A stretch of 64,000 nt of DNA from Nocardia yamanashiensis NBRC 100130 (lineage in GTDB: Bacteria; Actinomycetota; Actinomycetes; Mycobacteriales; Mycobacteriaceae): positions 94,375-158,374 of the forward strand of contig NZ_BDCD01000026.1 in the NCBI RefSeq assembly GCF_001613325.1. Direction: 5' to 3'. This document shows, one piece after another, positions 10,446 through 18,775 of this stretch (its first letter is position 1; each line of letters opens with the position of its first letter). Position numbers and translations under genes: made by a program. Under the pieces are notes generated by a model that was not told the DNA's origin, did not search any database, and worked only from the letters and a program-made list of their open reading frames with translations.

Positions 10446-11345
10446 ATGCGTGTATTCGTCACCGGGGCAACCGGTTTCGTCGGCTCGGCGGTAGTAGAGG
10501 AGCTGCTCGGCGCCGGGCATCAGGTGCTCGGCCTGGTTCGATCCGAAGCCGCCGCCGCGGCATTGACGGCGGCCGGGGCCGCACCGCATCCCGGCTCGCT
10601 CCGCGATCCGGACAGCCTGCACGCCGGGGCCGCCGCCTCCGACGGCGTCGTGCACCTGGCCTTCGAGAACATCTCGGCGCACACCGACATGGTGGCCTCG
10701 TGCGCGCTGGACCGGCAGGCCATCGAGGTCATGGGCGCCGCACTGGCCGGATCGGATCGGCCGCTGGTGGTCACCTCCGCCGCCGCGCTACTGCCCAAGG
10801 GCCGCTTCGTCATCGAGACCGACTCACCCGACACCAGTCCGCTGGGCGCGCTGCGCGGTGCGTCGGAGGGCGTGGCGCTGGCGTTCGCCGAGCGTGGGGT
10901 GCGGGCCGCGGTGGTACGGCTGCCGCTGTCGGTGCACGATGTGGGTGATCATGGATTCGTGCCGACGCTCATCGAGATCGCCCGTGCGGCAGGGGTTTCC
11001 GGATATCCCGGGGACGGCTCGAACCGCTGGACAGGGGTGCACCGGCTGGATGCCGCCCGGCTGTACCGGCTGGCCTTGGAGCAGGCTCCGGCCGGAACCT
11101 GCTGGCATGCCGTGGCGGACGCGGCCGTCCCGTTCCGGGAGATCGCCGAGGTGATCGGGGGGCAGCTGAATCTCCCCGTCGCCGCCGTCGCCGATCCCGC
11201 GGCGCATTTCGGCTGGCTCGCGCCGTTCACCGGGTTCGACAGCCCGGCCTCCAACGCGCTCACCCGGGAGCGGCTGGGATGGGAGCCGATGCACCCCGGA
11301 CTGCTCGCCGACCTGGAGAAAGGCCACTACTTCGGCAGGGGTTGA
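10446..11345 (+). CDS. NAD(P)-dependent epimerase/dehydratase-like SDR
   Basis: This 299-residue extended or atypical SDR begins with the nucleotide motif VTGATGFVGSAV. It has HLAFENI in place of the usual HLAA and a weak active-site region without a clear YxxxK (the expected position reads SPLGALRGASEG), so it may be a non-classical reductase or NmrA-like sensor. The ATG start has AGGAG 6 nt upstream. An upstream in-frame extension to 10290 lacks this support. The divergent LysR gene suggests effector-dependent control. Confidence 0.85.
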   Translation: MRVFVTGATGFVGSAVVEELLGAGHQVLGLVRSEAAAAALTAAGAAPHPGSLRDPDSLHAGAAASDGVVHLAFENISAHTDMVASCALDRQAIEVMGAALAGSDRPLVVTSAAALLPKGRFVIETDSPDTSPLGALRGASEGVALAFAERGVRAAVVRLPLSVHDVGDHGFVPTLIEIARAAGVSGYPGDGSNRWTGVHRLDAARLYRLALEQAPAGTCWHAVADAAVPFREIAEVIGGQLNLPVAAVADPAAHFGWLAPFTGFDSPASNALTRERLGWEPMHPGLLADLEKGHYFGRG

Positions 11346-11348
11346 CGA

Positions 11349-11389
11349 GTTAGGCTAACTGCATTAGCTTTATGGCTATCGCAGTTAGC
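11349..11389. promoter_or_regulatory. Nested palindromes upstream of the hydrolase-tetR operon (probable TetR operator)
   Basis: GTTAGGCTAAC (11349-11359) is itself a palindrome. GCTAACTGC (11354-11362) and GCAGTTAGC (11381-11389) form a perfect 9-bp inverted repeat. The tract is AT-rich against GC-rich flanks and ends 21 bp before the hydrolase start. The second gene of the operon is a TetR regulator, so autoregulation is likely. Confidence 0.55.
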
Positions 11390-11410
11390 TTCCCTCGCTA
11401 GGAGAGACCA

Positions 11411-12262
11411 ATGACCGAGTACGTCGAGATCGAAGGCGGCCGGATCGCATACGACGAGATCGGCGCGGGCCCGCTGGTGGTGCTGTCGCACGGCATCGGC
11501 GACCGCCGGCAGGCGTACCGGCACCTGGCCCCGCTGCTCGCCGCGGCGGGTTACCGGGTGGTCAGCGTCGATGTGCGCGGGCATGGCGAATCGAGCATGG
11601 GGTGGACTTCGGTGACGGGGCAGGAGGCCATCAGCCGCACCGATATCGCCGATGATCTGATCGCGGTCATCCGGCAGCTGGGCGGGCCGGCGGTGCTGGT
11701 CGGGCACTCGATCTCGGGCGGCGCGGCCACCATCGCGGCGGCCAAGGCCCCCGAGTTGATCACCGCCATCGTGGAGATCAACCCGTTCACCCGCGTCCAG
11801 AAGTTCGACGTGGCAGCGCTTCTCACCGTCTCGCGGTTCCGGCGCGGCATGGTCCCGCTGCTCAGCACCATGATCTTCAAGAGCCTGAAGCAGTGGCGGA
11901 AGTACCTGGATGTGGCCTACCCGGTCAAGCCCGCCGACTACGAGCAGTACATGGGCGAGCTCGACGCCAAGCTGCGCGAACCGGGCCGGCTGGCCGAATT
12001 CATGAAGACCGGCAAGACCGATCCCGCCGACGCGCAGGCCCAACTGCCGCACGTCACCCAGCCCGCGCTGATCATCATGGGCGCCGAGGAGCCGGACTTC
12101 CCGAATCCGCGGGCCGAGGGGCAGGCCATCGTCGACGCACTGCCGGCCGGGCTGGGCAGCCTGGCGATGATCGAGAACGCGGGCCACTACCCGCACGCGG
12201 GCAATGCCGAGCAGACCGCCGAGCTGATCCTGCCGTTCCTGAAGGAGCACGCGGTTGCCTAG
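11411..12262 (+). CDS. Alpha/beta hydrolase
   Basis: This 283-residue protein has the standard hydrolase layout: HGIGDRRQAY oxyanion region at 27-36, nucleophile elbow GHSISG with Ser100, an acidic residue in the GAEEPDF region and the catalytic His in ENAGHYPHAG near the C-terminus. It probably cleaves an ester or a C-C bond of a small molecule. The ATG has GGAGAG upstream. The stop codon overlaps the TetR gene, so both form one operon under the palindromic operator. Confidence 0.9.
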   Translation: MTEYVEIEGGRIAYDEIGAGPLVVLSHGIGDRRQAYRHLAPLLAAAGYRVVSVDVRGHGESSMGWTSVTGQEAISRTDIADDLIAVIRQLGGPAVLVGHSISGGAATIAAAKAPELITAIVEINPFTRVQKFDVAALLTVSRFRRGMVPLLSTMIFKSLKQWRKYLDVAYPVKPADYEQYMGELDAKLREPGRLAEFMKTGKTDPADAQAQLPHVTQPALIIMGAEEPDFPNPRAEGQAIVDALPAGLGSLAMIENAGHYPHAGNAEQTAELILPFLKEHAVA

Positions 12263-12827
12263 GGCCGGACTGAGCAAGACCGAGGTGGTGGCCGCCGGGG
12301 CGCGCTTGGCCGACGAGGTCGGATTCGCCAATCTCACCCTCGGCGGGCTGGCCGAACGGGTCGGGGTGCGCACGCCCTCGCTGTACAAGCACGTGGACGG
12401 GCTGCCCGCGCTGCGGCACGAGATCGCCACGCTGGCCAGTGTCGAATTGGACCGGCGGGTGCGGGATGCCATGCACGGCAAGACCGGACGGGAGGCCCTG
12501 GCGGCCTTCGCGAATGCCTTCCGCGACTTCGTGATCGAGCATCCGGGACGGTATGCCGCGACGGTGGGGGAGCCGCTGGGCGGACCGGAGGATCCGCTGT
12601 ACCGAGCCAGTTTCCGGGTGATGGAATCCATGCAGGTGGTGCTGCGCGGGTACGGCGTTCCCGAGAGCGAGATGGTGCACGCGGTGCGGACGCTGCGCTG
12701 CGCCTTCCACGGCTACGCCACCTTGCAGACCTCCGACGGCTTCCAGTGGAGCGATGACGCGCCGGCCAGCTTCGAGTGGATGATCGGGTTCATCGATCGC
12801 GGGCTGAACCGGGCCGAAAGCGTCTGA
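12255..12827 (+). CDS. TetR-family regulator
   Basis: This 190-residue protein has an N-terminal TetR helix-turn-helix (FANLTLGGLAERVGVRTPSLYKHVDG at about 24-49) and a C-terminal ligand domain of the WHG type. The only usable start is a TTG at 12255, inside the end of the upstream hydrolase gene (8-bp overlap), so translation is probably coupled. It most likely represses its own operon; the inducer may be the hydrolase substrate. Confidence 0.88.
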   Translation: MPRAGLSKTEVVAAGARLADEVGFANLTLGGLAERVGVRTPSLYKHVDGLPALRHEIATLASVELDRRVRDAMHGKTGREALAAFANAFRDFVIEHPGRYAATVGEPLGGPEDPLYRASFRVMESMQVVLRGYGVPESEMVHAVRTLRCAFHGYATLQTSDGFQWSDDAPASFEWMIGFIDRGLNRAESV

Positions 12828-12993
12828 CCAGCACCGCAGCCCCCACCGCCCGGTTCGTGCATGTGCACAAACGGGTCGTCCTACCCTTTGGCCGCTGTCA
12901 ATGGTGCCGGGTCCGCCTTTCCTGTGAGCTGGAACGAAACCGCCGCCGCGGTGTGACCGGCGGCACCAGATCAACGGTGATTCGGAGGATGTG

Positions 12994-14328
12994 ATGACCA
13001 AGTCCCGGGGACGGCTGGCGCTATTGGCGCTGGCGGCCTGCGTGACCGTGGGGAGTGCGGGGGTGGCGGCGGCGGATCCGGACTATCCGCCGGCCTTCCC
13101 GGCGGACCAGAACCAATTGCCGCAGCTGCCCACCGAACCGCAGCTCTACGACCTGCTGCCGATTCCGAGCCCGGACAACGATCCCTGGTACGACGATCCG
13201 GCGGATCTGGCCTCGTACGCGCCGGGGCAGATCGTGCGCAGCCGCGAGGTGCAGACGCGCCTGCTCGGGCTGCCGATCCCGGTCTACACCAAGCAGTTGC
13301 TGTACCGGTCCAATGATGTGCACGACAATCCGATCGTCACCGCCACCACCGTGATCGTGCCCGGTATTCCGTGGCAAGGCAGCGCGCGGCCGGTGGTGTC
13401 GTTCCAGGAGGCCATCGACTCCACCGACTCGGCCTGCAATCCGTCGCACACCCTGCAGACCGGGACCATGAAGGAGTCCACGCTGAGCATGTACTGGCTC
13501 ATGCAGGGCTTCGCCATCAACGTCCCCGACTTCGACGGCAAGTTCAACACCTTCAATACCTATGCCGAGGGCAAGATGGTCCTCGACAGCCTGCGCGCCA
13601 TGAAAAACGATGCGGCCCTGGGCCTCACCGATTCGGGCATCGCGCTCTACGGGTATTCCGGCGGCGGCTCCGGTTCCATCCGGGCGGCCGAACTGCGCCA
13701 GTCCTACGCGCCCGACGTGCGGATTCTGGGCACCACCATCGGCGGTGCGCCCGGCAATCTGCTGGAGCAGGCGCGGTACGCCACGCAAGAACAGCCGGGC
13801 CTGACCGGGATCAGCAACTTCACCATGTGGCTCGGATTCGCTTCGCTGGCACGGGAATACCCGGACGTGTTCAAGCCGGAGGAACTGCTGACCGAGGCGG
13901 GGCAGCAGATCGTGCGGGACATGGGCAGCCGCTGCTACGCCACCATCGCGCTGTCCGGCGCATACCGGCCGATCAGCGAGTACTACCAGCCGGGCAAGTC
14001 GCTGGAGTCCTCGCCGGAGGTCGTGCGGGTGCTGGAGGAGAACAGCCTCGGCAAGTACATCCCCGACACCCCGGTGCTGTGGTGGCACGGCATGTGGGAC
14101 GAGCTGATCCCGCCGGTGAAGGTGGTGCTGCCGACCGTGCAGTCCTACTGGGATCGCGGGGCGGACCTGCGCTTCTACACGGTGCCGGTGCCCGAGCACG
14201 TGGTGAACGCGGTGACCGGCTGGCCGCCCGCGGTGGCCTGGACCAGTGCGTTGCTGCGCGGTCTCGCGCCCGGGCCGAAGTTCTTCGCGGCTTTCACGCC
14301 GCTGCCCGCGGGCTTCCCGGGTAGCTGA
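12994..14328 (+). CDS. Secreted lipase-family protein
   Basis: This 444-residue protein has a Sec signal peptide (cleavage probably after VAAA, about residue 28) and a lipase domain related to the Candida CalA-like family common in Nocardia and mycobacteria. The nucleophile elbow is GYSGGG with Ser222; the aspartate (MWDELIPP) and histidine (PEHVVNAV) follow near the C-terminus. It should hydrolyse extracellular lipids or wax esters. GGAGG at 12984-12988 favours the ATG at 12994 over the GTG 3 nt earlier. A 12-bp palindrome GTGCATGTGCAC lies at 12857-12868 upstream. Confidence 0.9.
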   Translation: MTKSRGRLALLALAACVTVGSAGVAAADPDYPPAFPADQNQLPQLPTEPQLYDLLPIPSPDNDPWYDDPADLASYAPGQIVRSREVQTRLLGLPIPVYTKQLLYRSNDVHDNPIVTATTVIVPGIPWQGSARPVVSFQEAIDSTDSACNPSHTLQTGTMKESTLSMYWLMQGFAINVPDFDGKFNTFNTYAEGKMVLDSLRAMKNDAALGLTDSGIALYGYSGGGSGSIRAAELRQSYAPDVRILGTTIGGAPGNLLEQARYATQEQPGLTGISNFTMWLGFASLAREYPDVFKPEELLTEAGQQIVRDMGSRCYATIALSGAYRPISEYYQPGKSLESSPEVVRVLEENSLGKYIPDTPVLWWHGMWDELIPPVKVVLPTVQSYWDRGADLRFYTVPVPEHVVNAVTGWPPAVAWTSALLRGLAPGPKFFAAFTPLPAGFPGS

Positions 14329-14424
14329 TCTCGCCCGTGTTGCTGCCGGAATTGGGGGGATTCCGGCCCTAACGTGGACCGCACGGCCGATCACCAGGGG
14401 TTCCCTGTGGAGAGGAGCACGTGC

Positions 14425-14961
14425 GTGCAGCTACGTCGCGGGAACGACTGGAAACAGGCGGGGGTGGTGCTCGGCGCGGTCATCGCGCTGACCGCGATCC
14501 CCGCCGCCCTGGCCCGAATGGCGCCGGTGCGCGAGGAGATCGTCCCCGGCGGCGCCGAGATCACCCTGACGGCCGCGGGTGAGGAGCCCGACACCATCGC
14601 CGTCGATATCCGGGCGGACGGCTGGACGTCCCTGCCCACCGGCGATCCCACCTCCGCGGTCTTGAACAGCCCCGACGGCGGGGTGCTGCTGATCACCGTG
14701 GTCAACGGAGTCACCGATTTCCCCGAAGCGGCCGAATGGCGGCGCAAAGTGCTGGGGCTGCAAGCCTTCCCGGTGGCCTTCGACGGCGGTGAGATCAGCA
14801 ATCAGCACGGTTTCGCCGGACCCACCTGTCGCGGTGAGAAGTACGTCGGGGTGTGCGCCATCATGGGCAATCACAATCTGATCGTCTCGCTCATGCTCAC
14901 CGGCGAGCGCTCCGGGGCCGCGCTCGAGAATGTCATCGAGACCTTGCGGGTGGTGGAGTGA
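14425..14961 (+). CDS. Membrane-anchored hypothetical protein
   Basis: The 178-residue product has one N-terminal transmembrane segment (about residues 9-27) and a small extracytoplasmic domain with two cysteines (GPTCRGEKYVGVC) that may form a disulfide. I do not recognise the family. The GTG start has AGGAG 7 nt upstream. The stop overlaps the start of the PrsW-type protease gene (TGATG), so the two are probably co-translated and may work together at the membrane. Confidence 0.7.
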   Translation: MQLRRGNDWKQAGVVLGAVIALTAIPAALARMAPVREEIVPGGAEITLTAAGEEPDTIAVDIRADGWTSLPTGDPTSAVLNSPDGGVLLITVVNGVTDFPEAAEWRRKVLGLQAFPVAFDGGEISNQHGFAGPTCRGEKYVGVCAIMGNHNLIVSLMLTGERSGAALENVIETLRVVE

Positions 14962-16034
14962 TGAGCTGGATTCAGCCGAAATCGCTGCTGTTCTGGGTCT
15001 ATTGCCTCATCGTGTGCACGGGCGCGTTCGCCCTGCTGATCCAATTGCTGCCGGTGGCGCGGGTGACCTGGGGCGGCATCCTGGTCGGATTGCCTTTCAC
15101 CGTCGCCACTTTCGCGATGGTCACGATCATCCTGCACCGGCTGGACCTGCTGCGCGCGCACCGGGTCATCGGCAAATGGCTGGCCCTGGGCTTCGTGTGG
15201 GGTGCGGGCGCGGGCACCGGCATCGCCATGTTCGCCAATGACAAGAACATGCGCTTCATCCAGAACGTGGCCGGGGACGGATTCGCGCAGAACTGGCAGG
15301 CCCCGATCTCGGCGTCGATCGTCGAGGAGGGCATCAAGGGGGTGGGCGTGTTCGCGGTGGCGTGGCTGAGCCGCCCGATCCTGCAGCGCCCCATGCACGG
15401 ACTGCTGCTCGGCGGGTTCACCGGGCTCGGCTTCCAGGTGGTGGAGAACATCACCTATTCGGCCAATGCCGGGATCAATTCCGCCCAGGGCGCGGCCGGT
15501 CCGGCGCTGCTGGTCGGCATTCTGCGCCTGGTCACCGGTCTCACCTCGCACTGGATGTTCACCGCGCTGGCGGGCATCGGCATCGTGGTGGCGCTGGCCG
15601 CCTCGGATCGTTCGACCGGACAGCGCTTCTCGTGGTTCCTGGGCCTCTACCTGCTGGGCGCGGCGCTGCATTTCGCCTGGGACGCACCGCAACCGGAGGA
15701 GGCCGGGTTGTGGAGCATCGGGCTGAAGATGCTCGTGTACATCACCCTGTTCGCCATCGTCTACCTGCGGGTGGTGGTGCGCGACGAAAGGCGCTGGTTC
15801 CGTGCGGCTTCCGACTGGGCGGTGCGTTCGCAGCTGGCTCCGCCCGGCGAACTCGACACCCTGGTCACGGGCCGCGCCCGCCGCGCCGCCCGCCGAGCCC
15901 ACCCCGGTCCGGCGGGGACGACGCGGCGGCGGCAGCGGGAACTCGTCGACTGGGTGCAGGTCGTCGGCACCCGCCGGGATACCGAGACCGCGCTCGCGCA
16001 TCACTCCGGCCAGGGCGAATTCCGGATGACCTGA
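14961..16034 (+). CDS. PrsW-family intramembrane metalloprotease
   Basis: This 357-residue polytopic protein has about eight hydrophobic segments. It carries the PrsW/CPBP-like motifs: EEGIK (EExxK) in ISASIVEEGIKGVG, GFQVVEN with a conserved Glu, an SHW in the middle and HFAWD near the last helices. Bacillus PrsW cleaves an anti-sigma factor; a similar role in membrane signalling is possible but unproven. A basic cytosolic C-terminal tail follows the last helix. The start is coupled to the upstream membrane protein, and the 3' end overlaps the convergent HD gene by 34 bp. Confidence 0.88.
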   Translation: MSWIQPKSLLFWVYCLIVCTGAFALLIQLLPVARVTWGGILVGLPFTVATFAMVTIILHRLDLLRAHRVIGKWLALGFVWGAGAGTGIAMFANDKNMRFIQNVAGDGFAQNWQAPISASIVEEGIKGVGVFAVAWLSRPILQRPMHGLLLGGFTGLGFQVVENITYSANAGINSAQGAAGPALLVGILRLVTGLTSHWMFTALAGIGIVVALAASDRSTGQRFSWFLGLYLLGAALHFAWDAPQPEEAGLWSIGLKMLVYITLFAIVYLRVVVRDERRWFRAASDWAVRSQLAPPGELDTLVTGRARRAARRAHPGPAGTTRRRQRELVDWVQVVGTRRDTETALAHHSGQGEFRMT

Positions 16035-16639
16035 ACGAAATCGCCGCGTTCGAAGCCCGGGACGAAGTGGGCGAGGACATCGGCCTTCACATTGCCGAAG
16101 GTGGTGTCCGGGCGATCCTTGATGCCGTCGGTGAAGGCGGCCAGGATGTTGTTCTTGAAATCCGGGCGCGGATGGGCCGCGACCACTTCGGCGCGCTGCT
16201 CGTCGGACACGTCCGCGTAGCCCAGGCCCAGCACATCCAGTTCGACGCCGCGGGTGACCAGGGCGATCTCGGGGGCCATGTGCAGCGGGATCTCCGGGGT
16301 GGTGTGCAGGGCGATGCCGGTCCACACCAATTCCGCACGCGCGCCGTCGATTCCGTGGGCGTGCAGGAAGCGCCGGGCCTCGTCCGCGCCGTCGATCTCG
16401 AAGCGCTGATCGGTGCGGCGGTAGCGGTCGGTCAGGCCCAGGTCGTGGAACATGGCGCCGACGTAGAGCAGTTCCGGGTCGAAATCCAGGCCCTGGCGTT
16501 CACCGTGCAGCGCGCCCCACAGATACACCCGGCGGGAGTGGTCGAACAGCAGGGGTGAGGCCACCTCGCGCACCAGTTCGGTGGCCGCGCGCGCCAGGTC
16601 GCTGTCCGGGATCCGTACTCCCGCAATCTTTTCCGTCAT
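16001..16639 (-). CDS. HD domain-containing hydrolase
   Basis: This 212-residue protein has an HD fold: FDHSRRVYLWG, then AMFHDLGL (HD pair) and a later conserved His (GIALHTTPE). HD proteins are metal-dependent phosphohydrolases or, in the cyanamide-hydratase branch, nitrile-type hydratases. This size and these motifs fit the latter group as well. The ATG has AAAGG 9 nt upstream. The gene is divergent from a GlxA-type regulator, a pairing that suggests control by that neighbour. Confidence 0.82.
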   Translation of the reverse strand: MTEKIAGVRIPDSDLARAATELVREVASPLLFDHSRRVYLWGALHGERQGLDFDPELLYVGAMFHDLGLTDRYRRTDQRFEIDGADEARRFLHAHGIDGARAELVWTGIALHTTPEIPLHMAPEIALVTRGVELDVLGLGYADVSDEQRAEVVAAHPRPDFKNNILAAFTDGIKDRPDTTFGNVKADVLAHFVPGFERGDFVQVIRNSPWPE

Positions 16640-16703
16640 CGTCTCGCACCTTTCCGGTGATCGTTGCCTGGAATCAGCTTCGTCTCCGGAGGTAGGCTCG
16701 GGC

Positions 16704-16742
16704 CATGTCTGAAATGACGAGAAAACCACAGATCCGGACATG
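16704..16742. promoter_or_regulatory. Inverted repeat before the GlxA-type regulator
   Basis: CATGTC (16704-16709) and GACATG (16737-16742) form a 6-bp inverted repeat around an A-rich stretch, in the divergent region between the HD gene and the regulator gene; the right arm covers the regulator's start codon. It could be an autoregulatory site. Short arms make this tentative. Confidence 0.25.
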
Positions 16743-17693
16743 ACGCATCGGGTGGCGTTCGTGGTGTTCGACGGGTGCACGCTGCTCGATGTGAGCGGGC
16801 CGTCCGAGGTGCTGCACCAGGCGACGCGGCGGGGATTCGAATACGAGGTGACGCTGGTGTCGGCGCGCGGCGGTGCGGTCCGGACGGCGGATGGGCTGGT
16901 GCTGGGCGGAATTCGCGCCGCCGCGGCGGCCGGGCCGGCGGACACGGTGATCGTGTCGGGTGGCGAACGGCTGGCCACACGGCCGATCGAGGACGAATTG
17001 CTCACGGCGACAGCCGCGCTCGCGGAGACCGCCGGGCGGGTGGCGGCGATCTGCACGGGGGCGTTCGTGCCCGCGCGGCTGGGCTGGCTGGACGGGCGGC
17101 GGGCCACCACGCACTGGCGGCACGCGCGCACGCTGGCGGCGCGGTATCCGTCGATCCGGGTGGAGCCGGATGCCATTCATATCGCGGATGGGCGGTATCT
17201 GACCTCGGCGGGTATCACCGCGGGAATCGATCTGACGCTGGCCGTGGTCGAGCACGATCACGGCGCGGCGGTGGCCCGCGACATCGCCCGGGAACTGGTG
17301 GTCTACATGCAGCGGCCGGGTGGGCAGTCGCAGTTCTCGGCGGCGCTGGCCATCCCGCCGGCGCGCAGCGAGGTGCTCCGGCAGCTCACCGCCGCGGTGC
17401 TTTCCGATCCGGCCGGAGAGCACGGTCTCGGGGCGCTGGCGGATCGGGCCGTGCTCAGCACGCGGCATCTGACCCGCTTGTTCCAGGCCGAGTTCGGGCT
17501 CACCCCGGCGCGCTGGGTGGAGCTGGTGCGGCTCGATCGGGCGAAACAGCTGCTGCTGGACGGCTATTCGGTGACGGCGGCGGCCGAGCGCAGCGGGCTG
17601 GGCACCGACGAGACACTGCGGCGCGTCTTCGCCCGCCATCTCGACACCACCCCGACCGCCTACCGGCAGCGCTTCGCCACGACCGGGTACTGA
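16740..17693 (+). CDS. GlxA-family regulator (DJ-1/PfpI domain plus AraC helix-turn-helix)
   Basis: The 317-residue protein has an N-terminal DJ-1/PfpI-like domain (VVFDGCTLLDVSGPSEVL; AICTGAFVPARLG contains the nucleophile-elbow Cys) and two C-terminal AraC-type helix-turn-helix motifs (LADRAVLSTRHLTRLFQAE; SVTAAAERSGLGTDETLRRVF). Such regulators sense small metabolites and activate neighbouring catabolic genes. The HD-domain gene is divergent and is the likely target. No clear Shine-Dalgarno precedes the ATG. Confidence 0.92.
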   Translation: MTHRVAFVVFDGCTLLDVSGPSEVLHQATRRGFEYEVTLVSARGGAVRTADGLVLGGIRAAAAAGPADTVIVSGGERLATRPIEDELLTATAALAETAGRVAAICTGAFVPARLGWLDGRRATTHWRHARTLAARYPSIRVEPDAIHIADGRYLTSAGITAGIDLTLAVVEHDHGAAVARDIARELVVYMQRPGGQSQFSAALAIPPARSEVLRQLTAAVLSDPAGEHGLGALADRAVLSTRHLTRLFQAEFGLTPARWVELVRLDRAKQLLLDGYSVTAAAERSGLGTDETLRRVFARHLDTTPTAYRQRFATTGY

Positions 17694-17773
17694 AGACGGG
17701 CATAACGGGCTTCAGCGCCGCTTAGAGTGGCGGGGGACGAGCACTGCCGCACGACCCCCGAGGAGCGATGACC

Positions 17774-18775
17774 ATGCTGGCCGCACGACTGCATCTGGGA
17801 ACGAACCGCCGACTGGAACTGGACGACGTGCCGATTCCGGAGCCCGGCCCGGACCAGGTGCTGATCAAGGTCGAGGCGGCGGGCGTGTGCCTGTCGGATG
17901 TGCACCTCATCGACGGCATGCTCAATCCGCTGTTCCTGAAGGGCGACGTGGTCACCCTCGGGCACGAGGTGGCGGGCACCGTGCACGCGCTCGGACCGGA
18001 TGTCACCACCGCGCGGATCGGCGACCGGGTGCTGTTGCAGGCGGGCGAGACCCGCGGGGCCGCGGTCTACACGCGCGGCGTGGACTACGACGGCGGCTGG
18101 GCCGAATACGCCCTGGCGCGAGTCGACACCCTGGTGCCGATTCCCGACGATCTGCCCTTCGAACAGGCGTGCTTCATTCCGGACGCGGTCTCCACGCCGT
18201 GGGCGGCCATCACCGCCACGGCCCAGGTGAAAGCCGCCGAGCCGGTGGGCGTCTGGGGCGTCGGCGGGCTGGGCGCGCACGGCGTGCAGCTGCTGCGCAT
18301 GGTCGGCGCGGCCCCGATCGTCGCGGTCGATCCGCTGCCGGCCGCGCGTGAGCGCGCGCTCGAACTGGGCGCGGACTTCGCCTTCGATCCGGCCGATCCG
18401 GACCTGCGCCGCAAGATCTTCGCCGCCACCGGCACCGGTCTGGCCGCCGCCTTCGACTTCGCGGGCGTGGCGGCGGTGCGCGAACAGGCCGTGGTCTGCA
18501 TGGGCCCCGGCGGCCGGCTGGTGCTGGTCGGGCTCACCGACAAACCCATCACCATTACCGGCGGCACCGCGTTCAGCTTCTTCCAGCAGCAGGTGCGCGG
18601 ACATTACGGTTCGCAGCCCGAGCACGTCACCGAACTGGTGAAACTGCAAGGGCTGCATCGCATCGACTTCGCGCGCTCGGTCAGCGCGGTGGTGCCGCTG
18701 GCCGACGCCGCCAAGGCCGTGCACGATCTGGACACCAAGGAAGGCAATCCGATCCGGATCGTGCTGAAGCCCTAG
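17774..18775 (+). CDS. Zinc-type alcohol dehydrogenase-like protein
   Basis: This 333-residue medium-chain dehydrogenase has the catalytic-zinc residues (Cys in AAGVCLSDVH, GHE) and the NAD motif GVGGLGAHGVQ. The loop that normally carries four structural-zinc cysteines reads LLQAGETRGAAVYTRGVDYDGG, so the structural zinc appears to be absent, as in some sub-families. AGGAG at 17761-17765 is 8 nt from the ATG at 17774 and too close to the ATG at 17768, so the later start is chosen. The substrate is unknown. The 3' end overlaps the convergent phosphatase gene by 4 bp. Confidence 0.88.
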   Translation: MLAARLHLGTNRRLELDDVPIPEPGPDQVLIKVEAAGVCLSDVHLIDGMLNPLFLKGDVVTLGHEVAGTVHALGPDVTTARIGDRVLLQAGETRGAAVYTRGVDYDGGWAEYALARVDTLVPIPDDLPFEQACFIPDAVSTPWAAITATAQVKAAEPVGVWGVGGLGAHGVQLLRMVGAAPIVAVDPLPAARERALELGADFAFDPADPDLRRKIFAATGTGLAAAFDFAGVAAVREQAVVCMGPGGRLVLVGLTDKPITITGGTAFSFFQQQVRGHYGSQPEHVTELVKLQGLHRIDFARSVSAVVPLADAAKAVHDLDTKEGNPIRIVLKP

